NCBI GenBank assembly: GCA_024400275.1
Contig: JAKSMY010000038.1
Coordinates: 1 to 19,315, forward strand
DNA: 19,315 bases
Direction: 5' to 3'
DNA from: Paludibacteraceae bacterium
Lineage (GTDB): Bacteria > Bacteroidota > Bacteroidia > Bacteroidales > Paludibacteraceae
Notes under the pieces: model-generated
What the model was told of the DNA's origin: nothing
Seen by the model: the letters and a program-made list of their open reading frames with translations, nothing else
Databases searched by the model: none
Made by a program: the position numbers and the translations under genes
Part shown: piece by piece, positions 1-6,931 of the stretch
Layout of the letters: every line of letters begins with the position of its first letter
How positions within the stretch are numbered: the stretch's first letter is position 1

Positions 1-1951
1 GGACAGTACGTCCTTCGGCATCGAGTTCGGTCTCTTCTTTCTGTGTACCCACAAAAGCCCCTTTGGCTTTGTTCCACGCATAGTAGGCGAACATGGTCTG
101 TTGCCCTTGGGCATTGTAGGCATACTCCTTCTTGAGTGTACCGACCCAAGCATCGTTTTGCCATTCGTAGCGTTCGTCCAATGTGAGGTTTTTCCTGGTG
201 TCGTATTCCGACTTGGTTTTTGACACATAGTCCCAATCGCGCCTGGTATCGTTCCAGACGTAGATAAGCGAGGAGGTCTGCTGTTTATTCTTGTTGAAGG
301 TATATTCTTCTTTGATGGTACCATGCCAGTAGCCGCCTTCGGGCGAGGCGTCTATAGTCCATGTGTATTGTTCGTTCAGGGTCTGGTTCTTGTTGCTATC
401 GTAATCCGACAGGACTTTGGTCTTGCCTATCCAGTCGTTGATAGCGGTGCTCCACTCGTAAGTAACGGCTTTGGTTTGCTGGTTGGCGGCATTGTAGCCA
501 AACTCCTCTTTTTTTGTACCTTGCCAATAACCGCCGTCGGGGTTGGCGGGATCCAAAGACCACGTATATTGTTCCTCCAAGATAAGGTGATTGGCGGCAT
601 CAAACTCATAGATTGATTTGGAGTTACCCAACCAGCGGCGATTGGTGTCGTCCCACTGGTAGATGACAGATAAAATCTTTTGTGCTTTGGCGTTAAAGGT
701 ATATTCTTCTTTTTGTATGCCTTTCCAATAACTGCCGTCTTTATTCCAAGTGTATTGCAAAATGGAGTTTTTGTTTTTCCACTGGTCGTAGGTATATTGT
801 GCCCAAGATTTACCCACAAAGTCGCCTTCGCCATTGTTGGCGGAAGCATCCCATTGGTAGATAATCTCCTCGGTAAGATAGGTTTTGTCCGTATAAGTAT
901 GTTCTTCTTTCGTGATTCCTACCCATTTGCCATTTTGAATGGCATATTCCTCATGGTATATCTCGTTGTCCCATTCGTCGTATTCGATTTGCAGTTTGGA
1001 GATAGGGATAAAGGTTTTGGCGGTTGTATCCCACTGGTAGATGGTAGTCATAGTCAGGTTACCTCCTGCATCGTAGGCATATTCCTCTTTGGCTACGCCT
1101 GTCTTTTCACCATCTTTCCACGTGTATTGTTCCAACAGGGTACGCATGTTTTTGTCCCCATTGAAATAGGCATAGTGGTTTTCGGAAGAAGGAAACCATG
1201 TCTGTGTAGATGCATCGTAGGTGTTATAATAGCGCGAAAGGGTTTGGTTACCGTAGGTGTCGTATTCGTAATCGTAACGAGATGTGCCTTTCCAATTACC
1301 ATTTTCCCATGTATATTGTTCGGTCAATGTCGGATTTTTGGGAGTTGTAGTGGAATTATACTCCCATGCTTGCCACGACGAACCTATCCATTGACCGGTG
1401 GCTGCATCGTAGCCGCTATAGTAGCGGTCCAAAATTTTATTGCCTTTGCTGTCGTATCCGTTTTCTTGTTTTGTTTTGGGAGTCCATTGTGTACCATTGC
1501 CGGTATAATAGACAGATAAAATCTGCCGATTTTTGTCATCGTAGGCATATTCGTATTTGGTTTTCTTTGCCCAGTCGTTTGCGCCCCAGTTGTATATCTC
1601 CCATGTGAGCGTTGAGCCTTTGGCATTGTAGGTATAGACGTTTTTCTCGTTTCCAATCCAATTGTCGGTAGTAGTTGACCACTTCCATGTGGCAGTAGAT
1701 TGGGTTTTGCCGTTGGAGTAGTATGATGTTTCGGTTTTTGTGCCGGAAGTGACAACACCTTCTGTAAAACGTTGTGACTGCTCCAATATAGTACGTCCTG
1801 CTTCATCGTAGGCATAAATAGTTTTGGCAATAGGCTCATTGTTTTGGTCATACGTAATGACGCTATCCACAGGACAAGAAGCGGCATAGAGCAAGGAGCC
1901 GGGGAGTAGCCCCAGAAGGAGGAAGGATAATATGTGATGACGGTTGAGCAA
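1..1951 (-). CDS. Secreted or lipoprotein-like YD-like repeat protein, partial (3' end off left edge)
   Basis: One frame stays open from about 1951 to the left edge, giving at least 650 residues without a stop. After a short N-terminus it is a chain of about 16 imperfect units of 35-40 residues. Each has an aromatic-rich opening (YxYD or YTFN), a polar turn (GNxT, KNLT, QQT) and a W or YxW segment ending in WVG or WIG plus a Lys. It resembles Bacteroidetes cell-surface proteins of unknown function (DUF3836-like; from memory) more than canonical RHS repeats. No ATG lies in frame near the 5' end. A TTG at 1951-1949 gives an excellent signal sequence (LNRHHILSFLLLGLLPG, then LLYAASC), where the Cys could be a lipobox Cys or the site could be signal peptidase I cleavage. 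No promoter motif is seen upstream, only short repeats. The start is uncertain; the reading frame is well supported. Confidence 0.75.
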   Translation of the reverse strand, partial: MLNRHHILSFLLLGLLPGSLLYAASCPVDSVITYDQNNEPIAKTIYAYDEAGRTILEQSQRFTEGVVTSGTKTETSYYSNGKTQSTATWKWSTTTDNWIGNEKNVYTYNAKGSTLTWEIYNWGANDWAKKTKYEYAYDDKNRQILSVYYTGNGTQWTPKTKQENGYDSKGNKILDRYYSGYDAATGQWIGSSWQAWEYNSTTTPKNPTLTEQYTWENGNWKGTSRYDYEYDTYGNQTLSRYYNTYDASTQTWFPSSENHYAYFNGDKNMRTLLEQYTWKDGEKTGVAKEEYAYDAGGNLTMTTIYQWDTTAKTFIPISKLQIEYDEWDNEIYHEEYAIQNGKWVGITKEEHTYTDKTYLTEEIIYQWDASANNGEGDFVGKSWAQYTYDQWKNKNSILQYTWNKDGSYWKGIQKEEYTFNAKAQKILSVIYQWDDTNRRWLGNSKSIYEFDAANHLILEEQYTWSLDPANPDGGYWQGTKKEEFGYNAANQQTKAVTYEWSTAINDWIGKTKVLSDYDSNKNQTLNEQYTWTIDASPEGGYWHGTIKEEYTFNKNKQQTSSLIYVWNDTRRDWDYVSKTKSEYDTRKNLTLDERYEWQNDAWVGTLKKEYAYNAQGQQTMFAYYAWNKAKGAFVGTQKEETELDAEGRTV

Positions 1952-1971
1952 GTTGTTAGATAGTTGATAAT

Positions 1972-2032
1972 TGACAGTTGACAATGCACGATGTCGGTTG
2001 ACGATGCACGATGCACAATGCACGATGAACAA
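1972..2032. repeat. Degenerate 7-bp repeat cluster (GCACRAT)
   Basis: Units GCACGAT, GCACAAT and GCACGAT follow each other at 2006-2026, with further copies and GTTGAC words around 1980-2005. The same 7-mer in the form GCACAAT occurs four times in tandem inside queA at 10347-10374. It lies directly upstream of the TTG-started repeat-protein gene. Confidence 0.7.
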
Positions 2033-2053
2033 GGGTTCTTTAGAAACCCCAGC

Positions 2054-2115
2054 ATTGAGTTACACGCATAAAAAAAGCGGTAACTCAATGGAGTCATTGG
2101 ATTTTACCGCTAAAA
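2054..2115 (-). terminator. Intrinsic terminator inside a 62-bp repeated element, copy 1
   Basis: Read on the minus strand, AGCGGTAA pairs with TTACCGCT, with an inner CAATG/CATTG stem, and a run of seven T follows. It begins 20 nt after the stop of the aspartyl protease gene. A competing hairpin also exists, CATTGAGTTAC with GTAACTCAATG plus CGC/GCG, so the middle strand can pair either way. The 62 bp recur at 8127-8188 with one mismatch. Confidence 0.75.
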
Positions 2116-2135
2116 TTAGAAGGAATAAATAGATA

Positions 2136-2582
2136 TTAAAGCATATCTCGCTTTTCTTCAGGCAACAGAGAAAAAGTGAACTTTAATAATTGTTCTCCGT
2201 TTGACTCAATATGAGACAGAGAGGAATCTCCCTTGCGAAGAATATCCATGCCTATAACTGACATCGCTAATTCTCCCTTAGCGACATGGATAGGCATATC
2301 CACATATTCTCCACAATCATCAATATAGACACGTCCCATGCACAACAACGTTTCAAAATACTCGCCACCAACTGTTTCTAAAAGTTCTTGTGCAAAGGGC
2401 TTGACATCAAGAACTTCCAATAACTCATTTGGGAAAATGGTATATGGAGATCCTGTGTCGATTTTAGCATCAACGATACACTTCGTTCCAATTGATGGGT
2501 TCTCCACTACGAAGCTTCCGTAAACCGCTTCGCATAGGACGGGTAATTCGACGTATAACATAATCTGTCGTGCAATGTCCAA
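2136..2582 (-). CDS. Retropepsin-like aspartyl protease
   Basis: A 148-residue protein with the two signatures of single-domain aspartyl proteases: DTGS at residues 42-45, preceded by hydrophobic strand residues (KCIVDAKI), and a hydrophobic-G-x-D motif, VIGMDIL, at about 109-115. Family members act as dimers that hydrolyse peptide bonds; the substrate here is unknown. No signal peptide is seen, so it is probably cytoplasmic. Two starts are possible in this frame, ATG 2582 and ATG 2561 (MLYVELPV). An overlapping frame starts earlier at 2655, closer to the promoter at 2722-2753, and shares 113 nt with this gene. The gene may therefore be the second of two overlapping genes or the frameshifted rest of a longer one. 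It sits alone between its promoter and a 62-bp terminator element. Confidence 0.7.
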   Translation of the reverse strand: MDIARQIMLYVELPVLCEAVYGSFVVENPSIGTKCIVDAKIDTGSPYTIFPNELLEVLDVKPFAQELLETVGGEYFETLLCMGRVYIDDCGEYVDMPIHVAKGELAMSVIGMDILRKGDSSLSHIESNGEQLLKFTFSLLPEEKRDML

Positions 2583-2655
2583 CTACCACATTGGGCAACG
2601 TAATTCCACCATTGACTAAGCCAACCGTTGGAATACATACTTTTTTACTTTCCAT
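2470..2655 (-). CDS. Small overlapping ORF upstream of aspartyl protease; possible frameshifted N-terminus
   Basis: A 61-codon frame that is the first ATG after the promoter at 2722-2753, leaving a leader of about 60 nt. Its first 30 residues look protein-like (KKVCIPTVGLVNGGITLPN). The last 38 codons overlap the aspartyl protease gene in another frame. Either this is a genuine small protein translated ahead of the protease, or a one-base indel has split a longer protease whose true N-terminus is here. I do not recognise the sequence. The 113-nt overlap is longer than normal translational coupling, which makes the frameshift reading attractive but unproven. Confidence 0.4.
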   Translation of the reverse strand: MESKKVCIPTVGLVNGGITLPNVVVGHCTTDYVIRRITRPMRSGLRKLRSGEPINWNEVYR

Positions 2656-2721
2656 AATGCAATAGTATTTAGTTCAACATATTTTAACCATTAAGATATG
2701 GTCATTTTTGCATTTGCGGTG

Positions 2722-2753
2722 CAAAGGTACAACAAAAATTTGATATATGCAAA
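2722..2753 (-). promoter_or_regulatory. Bacteroidetes-type promoter for aspartyl protease cassette
   Basis: Minus strand TTTG (2753-2750), 20-nt spacer, TACCTTTG (2729-2722). It points to the ORFs starting at 2655 and 2582. Confidence 0.85.
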
Positions 2754-2760
2754 TTTTTTA

Positions 2761-2832
2761 GCAGGTTTAGCAGGTTTAGTAGGTTTAACAGGTTGAGCAG
2801 GTTGAGCAGGTTGAGCAGGTTGAGCAGGTTGA
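2761..2832. repeat. Tandem 9-bp repeat, eight units
   Basis: Eight consecutive 9-mers fit GCAGGTTKA (three of the type GCAGGTTTA or GTAGGTTTA, one ACAGGTTGA, four GCAGGTTGA). They sit a few bases upstream of the -33 box of the protease promoter. Because 9 is a multiple of 3, the array reads through as AQP or KPA repeats on the minus strand, but that frame crosses the promoter and is not a credible gene. Confidence 0.9.
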
Positions 2833-3071
2833 GCAAAATTTTGCGCCAACCGACAAAAACTGAAGCAAGGGTGAACGAAGGGTGAACGAACTGTGGACGG
2901 AGCGTCTGTTGTATGGCAACTCTCTTTCGGTAAAATCCAATATGTCAAAGAGCTTGTGTGTTTTTCAAAAAACTACCCGACCTGTCACAGGCCAGGTAGT
3001 CCGTATTAACTTTTTTCTAAACAACCAGCCGCCGATTCTTAAGGCGACCAGTTTGGGAACAGATATTCTAC
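2833..3071. other. Intergenic stretch with cassette right end and hairpin
   Basis: No gene is seen. It holds a short tandem duplication (AAGGGTGAACG twice, about 2869-2890), the inverted-repeat end CGGTAAAATCCAAT (2928-2941) followed by ATGTCAAAGAGC (2942-2953), and the hairpin listed separately. Confidence 0.6.
2973..2999. terminator. Probable bidirectional terminator hairpin
   Basis: CTACC pairs with GGTAG and CCTG with CAGG around a TCA loop, with a small internal loop. A-rich sequence precedes it (2961-2972) and a T run follows (about 3009-3015), so it could stop transcripts from either side, including the small ORF ending at 3072. Confidence 0.55.
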
Positions 3072-3191
3072 TTATTGCAATTCTCCGCTTTGGGGTTGAC
3101 TAACAGTAGCAATTTCCAAGATTTGCGATTCAGCCATTAAGGCTTCCAATTTGATGTCCTCGCATAGAGGAGCAATATAGTTCTTTCTCAT
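3072..3191 (-). CDS. Small YIxP-type protein, 39 aa
   Basis: ATG at 3191, TAA at 3074-3072. The protein opens MRKNYIAPLCEDIKLEALMA and ends in a polar tail with SQPQSGELQ. The opening matches a pattern I know from many Bacteroidales short hypothetical proteins: M-(K/R)-x-Y-I-x-P-x-x-E-x-I, then a hydrophobic E-x-L-M-A stretch and a low-complexity polar tail. A relative with the same opening lies at 4307-4459. No function is known to me. It follows the 344-residue secreted protein by 68 nt, and a C/G-rich dispersed repeat lies between them. Co-transcription is likely but not certain. The matching opening of the two small ORFs supports both being real. Confidence 0.6.
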   Translation of the reverse strand: MRKNYIAPLCEDIKLEALMAESQILEIATVSQPQSGELQ

Positions 3192-3210
3192 ATTTTCAAA
3201 AGATTTTAAC

Positions 3211-3246
3211 ACCCCCCGACCCCCTCAGCAAGGGGGGAGAAGGGGG
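3211..3246. repeat. C/G-run dispersed repeat, intergenic copy
   Basis: On the minus strand it reads CTCCCCCCTTGCTGAGGGGG then TCGGGGGGTGTT. The same element, with few changes, is embedded in the queA coding sequence at 9844-9873. It can fold (CCCCC with GGGGG) and lies between two genes of the secreted-protein cluster. Confidence 0.7.
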
Positions 3247-3259
3247 TTTTAGTTAATAA

Positions 3260-4294
3260 TTAGAGACCTAAACCAAGAACGCTGGTTCCTTTACCATCTT
3301 TAACGATTACAACCTGACCATTGATCATGTATGTTCCGTCAGCCATACCGGCAGCCACTTCGTCAAGATTGGTAGGAGTATTAGCAATCTTGAAGATAGC
3401 ACGTCCGGGAGCACCTGCAACATGATTGGGCAGCTCGCTTAAAACGATATATGCACGGTTAGCCTTCAGAGGATTGCCTTCAACAATTTCAACAATACTT
3501 GAGTTCAAGATACCGTATGCTCCGGCGGGAACACCGCCTTCAAGATCTTCGAATGTACCAACCAAACCTGTAACAGAAACAGGAGCTTGTGCATCATCGC
3601 CCGTATGAGGCATAACTAATTGAGTTGCTTCGGCAGCAGCTTGGAACACGTAGGGTTGTCCGGCAACTGTTGGAAGTGTAACTATTTCGCCATATACCTC
3701 AGTTTCAGTTTTAGCGGTCAAGTTATACAATACACCACCTTGAACTTCGGTGATGGATGCAGGGTAGCAGATAGTACCCCATTGACCACCGGCAACGTCA
3801 CGGGTGTAAGGTACTTCGGGAGCAGGAGCAACGTAGAGTTGGAAACGATTTTCGATGTATTGATCCTTTTGATTATCTGCAATAGTGAATGCATAAGGTG
3901 TCATGTCAGCAGTTAGAGCCATAACAACATCTTCCTGAAGGTCTTTCAAATAAAGAGTTTTACTACCTTGTACTTTCTTAACGCTGATAGTGTATTCTGT
4001 AAGATCAGCTTTTGCCTTAAAACCAATAGGGAGTTCTCCTAATTCACCATTTAACGTAAGACGTTGATATTTGGCAGAGTTATAAACAGAATACATTGCC
4101 AAATAAACAACTCCGTCTGTAGTCAAATCTACGAAGTTTTCCTGTGTACCTTCAGCCACCGTCATATCAACGGTTGTTGTACCTCCAGTCAGCAAAAGTT
4201 TGGCATAAGAAGTGTATTCTTCTTGTTGAGCCATGAGATTAAGTGTTGCTGCAATCATAAGCAGCGATATAAAAAGTTTTTTCATTTTTGTCAT
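3260..4294 (-). CDS. Secreted Bacteroidales surface protein
   Basis: 344 residues. The Sec signal peptide (KKLFISLLMIAATLNLMAQQ) is clear. The start may be ATG 4294 or the second ATG at 4285; the latter gives the more usual MKKLF opening. The mature protein is Thr/Val-rich with a predicted beta character. The region RDVAGGQWGTICYPASITEV, with the following PYVFQAAAE and AYIVLSELP segments, resembles a repeated extracellular domain of Bacteroides/Prevotella surface proteins in which a GT(I/F)C-P motif starts a beta-sandwich. The C-terminus (GTYMINGQVVIVKDG, then VLGLGL) is not a clear type IX sorting domain. It starts 12 nt after the 50-residue small protein and so shares its operon. The exact role (adhesin, matrix or binding protein) is unknown. 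Confidence 0.75.
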   Translation of the reverse strand: MTKMKKLFISLLMIAATLNLMAQQEEYTSYAKLLLTGGTTTVDMTVAEGTQENFVDLTTDGVVYLAMYSVYNSAKYQRLTLNGELGELPIGFKAKADLTEYTISVKKVQGSKTLYLKDLQEDVVMALTADMTPYAFTIADNQKDQYIENRFQLYVAPAPEVPYTRDVAGGQWGTICYPASITEVQGGVLYNLTAKTETEVYGEIVTLPTVAGQPYVFQAAAEATQLVMPHTGDDAQAPVSVTGLVGTFEDLEGGVPAGAYGILNSSIVEIVEGNPLKANRAYIVLSELPNHVAGAPGRAIFKIANTPTNLDEVAAGMADGTYMINGQVVIVKDGKGTSVLGLGL

Positions 4295-4306
4295 TGATTT
4301 AAATAG

Positions 4307-4459
4307 TTATACATACAATTTGCTGCGTATAGGAGCCAAGGTTCCAGGATCTCCGGGATCTTTTATCTTTTCGCTACTTCCTTGAACTTGACCTTCGCAT
4401 ATACCATATTGCAATCCTAAATCTATAAGTTCTACAGATGGAACGATATAACTTTTCAT
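4307..4459 (-). CDS. Small YIxP-type protein, 50 aa
   Basis: ATG at 4459, TAA at 4309-4307. It opens MKSYIVPSVELIDLGLQYGI, contains a single Cys (CEGQVQGSS) and has a Pro/Gly/Asp tail (KIKDPGDPGTLAPIRSK). The opening has the same M-K-x-Y-I-x-P-x-x-E-x-I-x-L layout as the ORF at 3072-3191. It fits tightly between two secreted-protein genes: 6 nt after the stop of the 743-residue gene and 12 nt before the start of the 344-residue gene. That position argues strongly for translation as part of the operon. It has no signal peptide or recognisable domain. Function unknown. Confidence 0.7.
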   Translation of the reverse strand: MKSYIVPSVELIDLGLQYGICEGQVQGSSEKIKDPGDPGTLAPIRSKLYV

Positions 4460-4465
4460 AGTAAA

Positions 4466-6697
4466 TTATTTATTAATTAAATTCCAAACCATATTTTCAT
4501 AACTAATGGGAAGAGTAACCGTAGGACCATCGTTCTTAATCAAGAATACTTCCATAGGACGAATAATCGGCTTATCTTCCAAATCATCTTCATCCAAAGT
4601 AACTGTATTCCATTGATACAAATGATTTACTGAATCAACGCATTTCTGATAACTTAGAGATAAGTTTTTAGCATCGCCCTGAAATACATTTCTCAATGCC
4701 TCTAAAACGGTCTTAACATCCATATTGGCAGCATAACTATTGCCTAAACCGACCCATGAATGTCCTTTAACTGTTAGATTAACGTCTTTTATTCCTTGCA
4801 GTTTGCCAAAGAATTTATATTTGACTCCAGCAGCAGGTGTAAACATACGATAATTGGCAAATGGAGTATTCATTTGAGTTTCATCTAATGCTGTTTGACC
4901 TTGTTTTTGAGGATTCAGGTATCCTATGCTTGTCCATTCATTCTTGTTCGGATTCCATTTCTCAAAATAGGTGTATGCATCACTTTTTACAGAATCTACT
5001 GCAAAACCGGTAGGCAACGCAAAACGCTCATAGAAATAGTCTGCATCGGAATTTTTGTATGAAACAGTGGTAAATTCAATTGTTGCGCGAGGAGTAGTGT
5101 TGAAAGTAACTTCAGGATTAATGAGCAATTGACCATAGTCACCAGCACTTGCTTCTATAATTAGTTGGTTATTGCTGGTAGAAATGATACCCTGTTTAGT
5201 GATAACAACCACCATAGCGGTTGGCTCAATAACGAGCACAGCATCTTCGTTTAGAACTACTTCACCAACGTTGAGGCGAGCACCTGCTTTAACGACTACT
5301 TTATCATTGCCCAATACAGCAAGATACTCAATGTTCTTTTCGCCAGTAACTTCAGTAACTTTTTGATTGTCAGGATCGTCATTTTTCAACTGAACATAGC
5401 TATTGGGAGTATTGAAATCATCTTGCCACTCTTTGTCAGAAGGAATGTTTCCAAGTGTCCACTCTTGCTGCCCCTTATCGTTGTCAATATAAGTGATAAC
5501 TTTGTTTGCATTGTTTACATAATTAATAATGTCTTCATTAAAGATACCACCAGTTAGAGTTGCGTTATTGACAATTTTGTCACGTACTTCTTCTGTCGTT
5601 CTTAAACAACCTTCAGCTCCACCATCAAACACACCACCCGATATTTCTACACTATTTGTTTTGGAGACATTTGCAGATGTCAGCAATTCTTCCAGCGCAT
5701 ATCCGTTCTCTGATTTAATGTTTGAATCCCCGCTTACATTAAGTGTCATATTTCCTGGATAAGAACCATTTGAATCAAATACAATGGCAGAACCACCGCC
5801 GGAAATACCATTGTTAAATGCTTGGGGTTCCTTATACACTCCAGTAGCGGTAATAGTCGCATCTTTTACTTCAAACGTACCACCTTTAGCATAAATACCT
5901 GTGGGAGCAGTCATTTCTGCCCCATCAATGTGCCATTCTCCATATCCTGCAGCATAAATCGCAGCAGCATCAGCATCCGTTGCCTGACCATTACAAACAA
6001 GGTTTGCATTGGAACGAATATAAATTTGAGGAACATGAGCATCTATTGGAGCAGCAGTTACTCCGGCTGCTGTAGTAGCTCCAGGGACAGCATTGACAGT
6101 TCCATTGATATACACACATGGGCAAGCCATACTACCACTAGTTTCTATATAGCAATCAAGGTCAATGACAGTACCATAAGCATAATTCCCATTAGCGGAA
6201 ATCATAATGCCATAAGCATACTTTGAATCTCCCGATGCTAGAATATTAACATCTTTGCCAATTTTGAGTACAGAAAAATTTTCAGCAGTTGGTTCTTTCG
6301 AACCGTAAAGGTACAATAATTTTTGTTGCGTTAATTCACTTCCCTTAATTGTACCAGGACCTGTAATCTCTAAATAGCCATCGTAAATTTTAATAGAAAT
6401 AGCATGAGCATCAATAGTGTGACCGGCAAGTTCCAATTTAATTTTTTTACCACCAACAATTCCAAATGCGCCATTGGTTGGATTTGTTAAGTTCGTTGGT
6501 GTGTTAAAAGTTTTAATGTCATCATCATCCGTCATTGTAATGGTTGTCAATGAACCAGGAATAACAGCATCTACAGCTTCTGCAAGGGAAAAATACGAAG
6601 TTTCACCAATCTTACAAGTGTAGCCGTCCTCTGCTTTTACTTGTCCGCTAATCAGCAACGCTGTTGCCATTAGCGCGAAAGAAAATAATTTTTTCAT
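4466..6697 (-). CDS. Large secreted beta-helix-type surface protein
   Basis: 743 residues starting with a signal peptide, MKKLFSFALMATALLISGQVKA. Residues about 30-400 resemble parallel beta-helix proteins: a SLAEAVDAVIPG opening (often seen before pectate-lyase-like coils), then strand-turn repeats such as GTIKG, GIYAKGGTFEVKDATITAT and VEISGGVFDGG. The rest is a Thr/Val-rich region, followed by a compact C-terminal part with FYERFALPTGF and NYRMFTPAAGVKYKFFG. Such proteins are usually exported and cell-surface or adhesin-like; no catalytic residues can be assigned. It is the first gene of a minus-strand cluster with the 50-residue and 344-residue proteins. No promoter of the TAnnTTTG type was found upstream. 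Confidence 0.75.
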   Translation of the reverse strand: MKKLFSFALMATALLISGQVKAEDGYTCKIGETSYFSLAEAVDAVIPGSLTTITMTDDDDIKTFNTPTNLTNPTNGAFGIVGGKKIKLELAGHTIDAHAISIKIYDGYLEITGPGTIKGSELTQQKLLYLYGSKEPTAENFSVLKIGKDVNILASGDSKYAYGIMISANGNYAYGTVIDLDCYIETSGSMACPCVYINGTVNAVPGATTAAGVTAAPIDAHVPQIYIRSNANLVCNGQATDADAAAIYAAGYGEWHIDGAEMTAPTGIYAKGGTFEVKDATITATGVYKEPQAFNNGISGGGSAIVFDSNGSYPGNMTLNVSGDSNIKSENGYALEELLTSANVSKTNSVEISGGVFDGGAEGCLRTTEEVRDKIVNNATLTGGIFNEDIINYVNNANKVITYIDNDKGQQEWTLGNIPSDKEWQDDFNTPNSYVQLKNDDPDNQKVTEVTGEKNIEYLAVLGNDKVVVKAGARLNVGEVVLNEDAVLVIEPTAMVVVITKQGIISTSNNQLIIEASAGDYGQLLINPEVTFNTTPRATIEFTTVSYKNSDADYFYERFALPTGFAVDSVKSDAYTYFEKWNPNKNEWTSIGYLNPQKQGQTALDETQMNTPFANYRMFTPAAGVKYKFFGKLQGIKDVNLTVKGHSWVGLGNSYAANMDVKTVLEALRNVFQGDAKNLSLSYQKCVDSVNHLYQWNTVTLDEDDLEDKPIIRPMEVFLIKNDGPTVTLPISYENMVWNLINK

Positions 6698-6880
6698 AAA
6701 TAATTAATAAGTTTTTTTAGTTAATACTAGGAGCTTGCGCTCCGTTAATTGATTTGTTGATTTGTTTGTTTGTTTTCCGTTTTTTTGTTTAATAAATTTT
6801 AATTGGTTAATACTGGAGTTAATTAATATGTTACGTTTTCTTATTGTTTTCACGTTCCACACCCTGCACCTCTATACAAA
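6698..6880. other. Leader region of the secreted-protein cluster
   Basis: No gene is seen. It holds a GGAGC-TTGC-GCTCC hairpin (6730-6743), a T/G-rich run, and a direct repeat of GTTAATACT followed by GGAG (6720-6733 and 6806-6817, 86 bp apart). Minus-strand regulation of the 743-residue gene probably lies here, but no standard promoter was recognised. Confidence 0.45.
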
Positions 6881-6910
6881 TAGAAGCAACGAAAAAAATC
6901 GTTGCTTCTA
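6881..6910. terminator. Perfect 12-bp hairpin, probable terminator of the toxin-antitoxin operon
   Basis: TAGAAGCAACGA (6881-6892), a loop of six A, TCGTTGCTTCTA (6899-6910). It is 21 nt past the antitoxin stop on the minus strand. It has no long T tail, so the terminator role is only probable. Its right arm GTTGCTTCTACT recurs at 8004-8015 upstream of the same operon. Confidence 0.55.
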
Positions 6911-6931
6911 CTTCAAAATGTGTAATTCAAT

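Noticed and set aside
323..2097. Several ORFs on both strands over the left-edge gene
   Set aside because: They are shadows of the long open YD-like repeat frame; they lack domains and signal sequences.
2054..2115. Integron attC-like site (GAGTTAC/GTAACTC arms)
   Set aside because: No integrase, no R''/L'' core pairs, and the T7-tailed hairpin after a gene end is better explained as a terminator.
2691..2948. 85-codon minus-strand ORF with AQP/KPA repeats
   Set aside because: The repeat is the 9-bp DNA array read in frame; the ORF runs through a promoter and has no protein-like ends.
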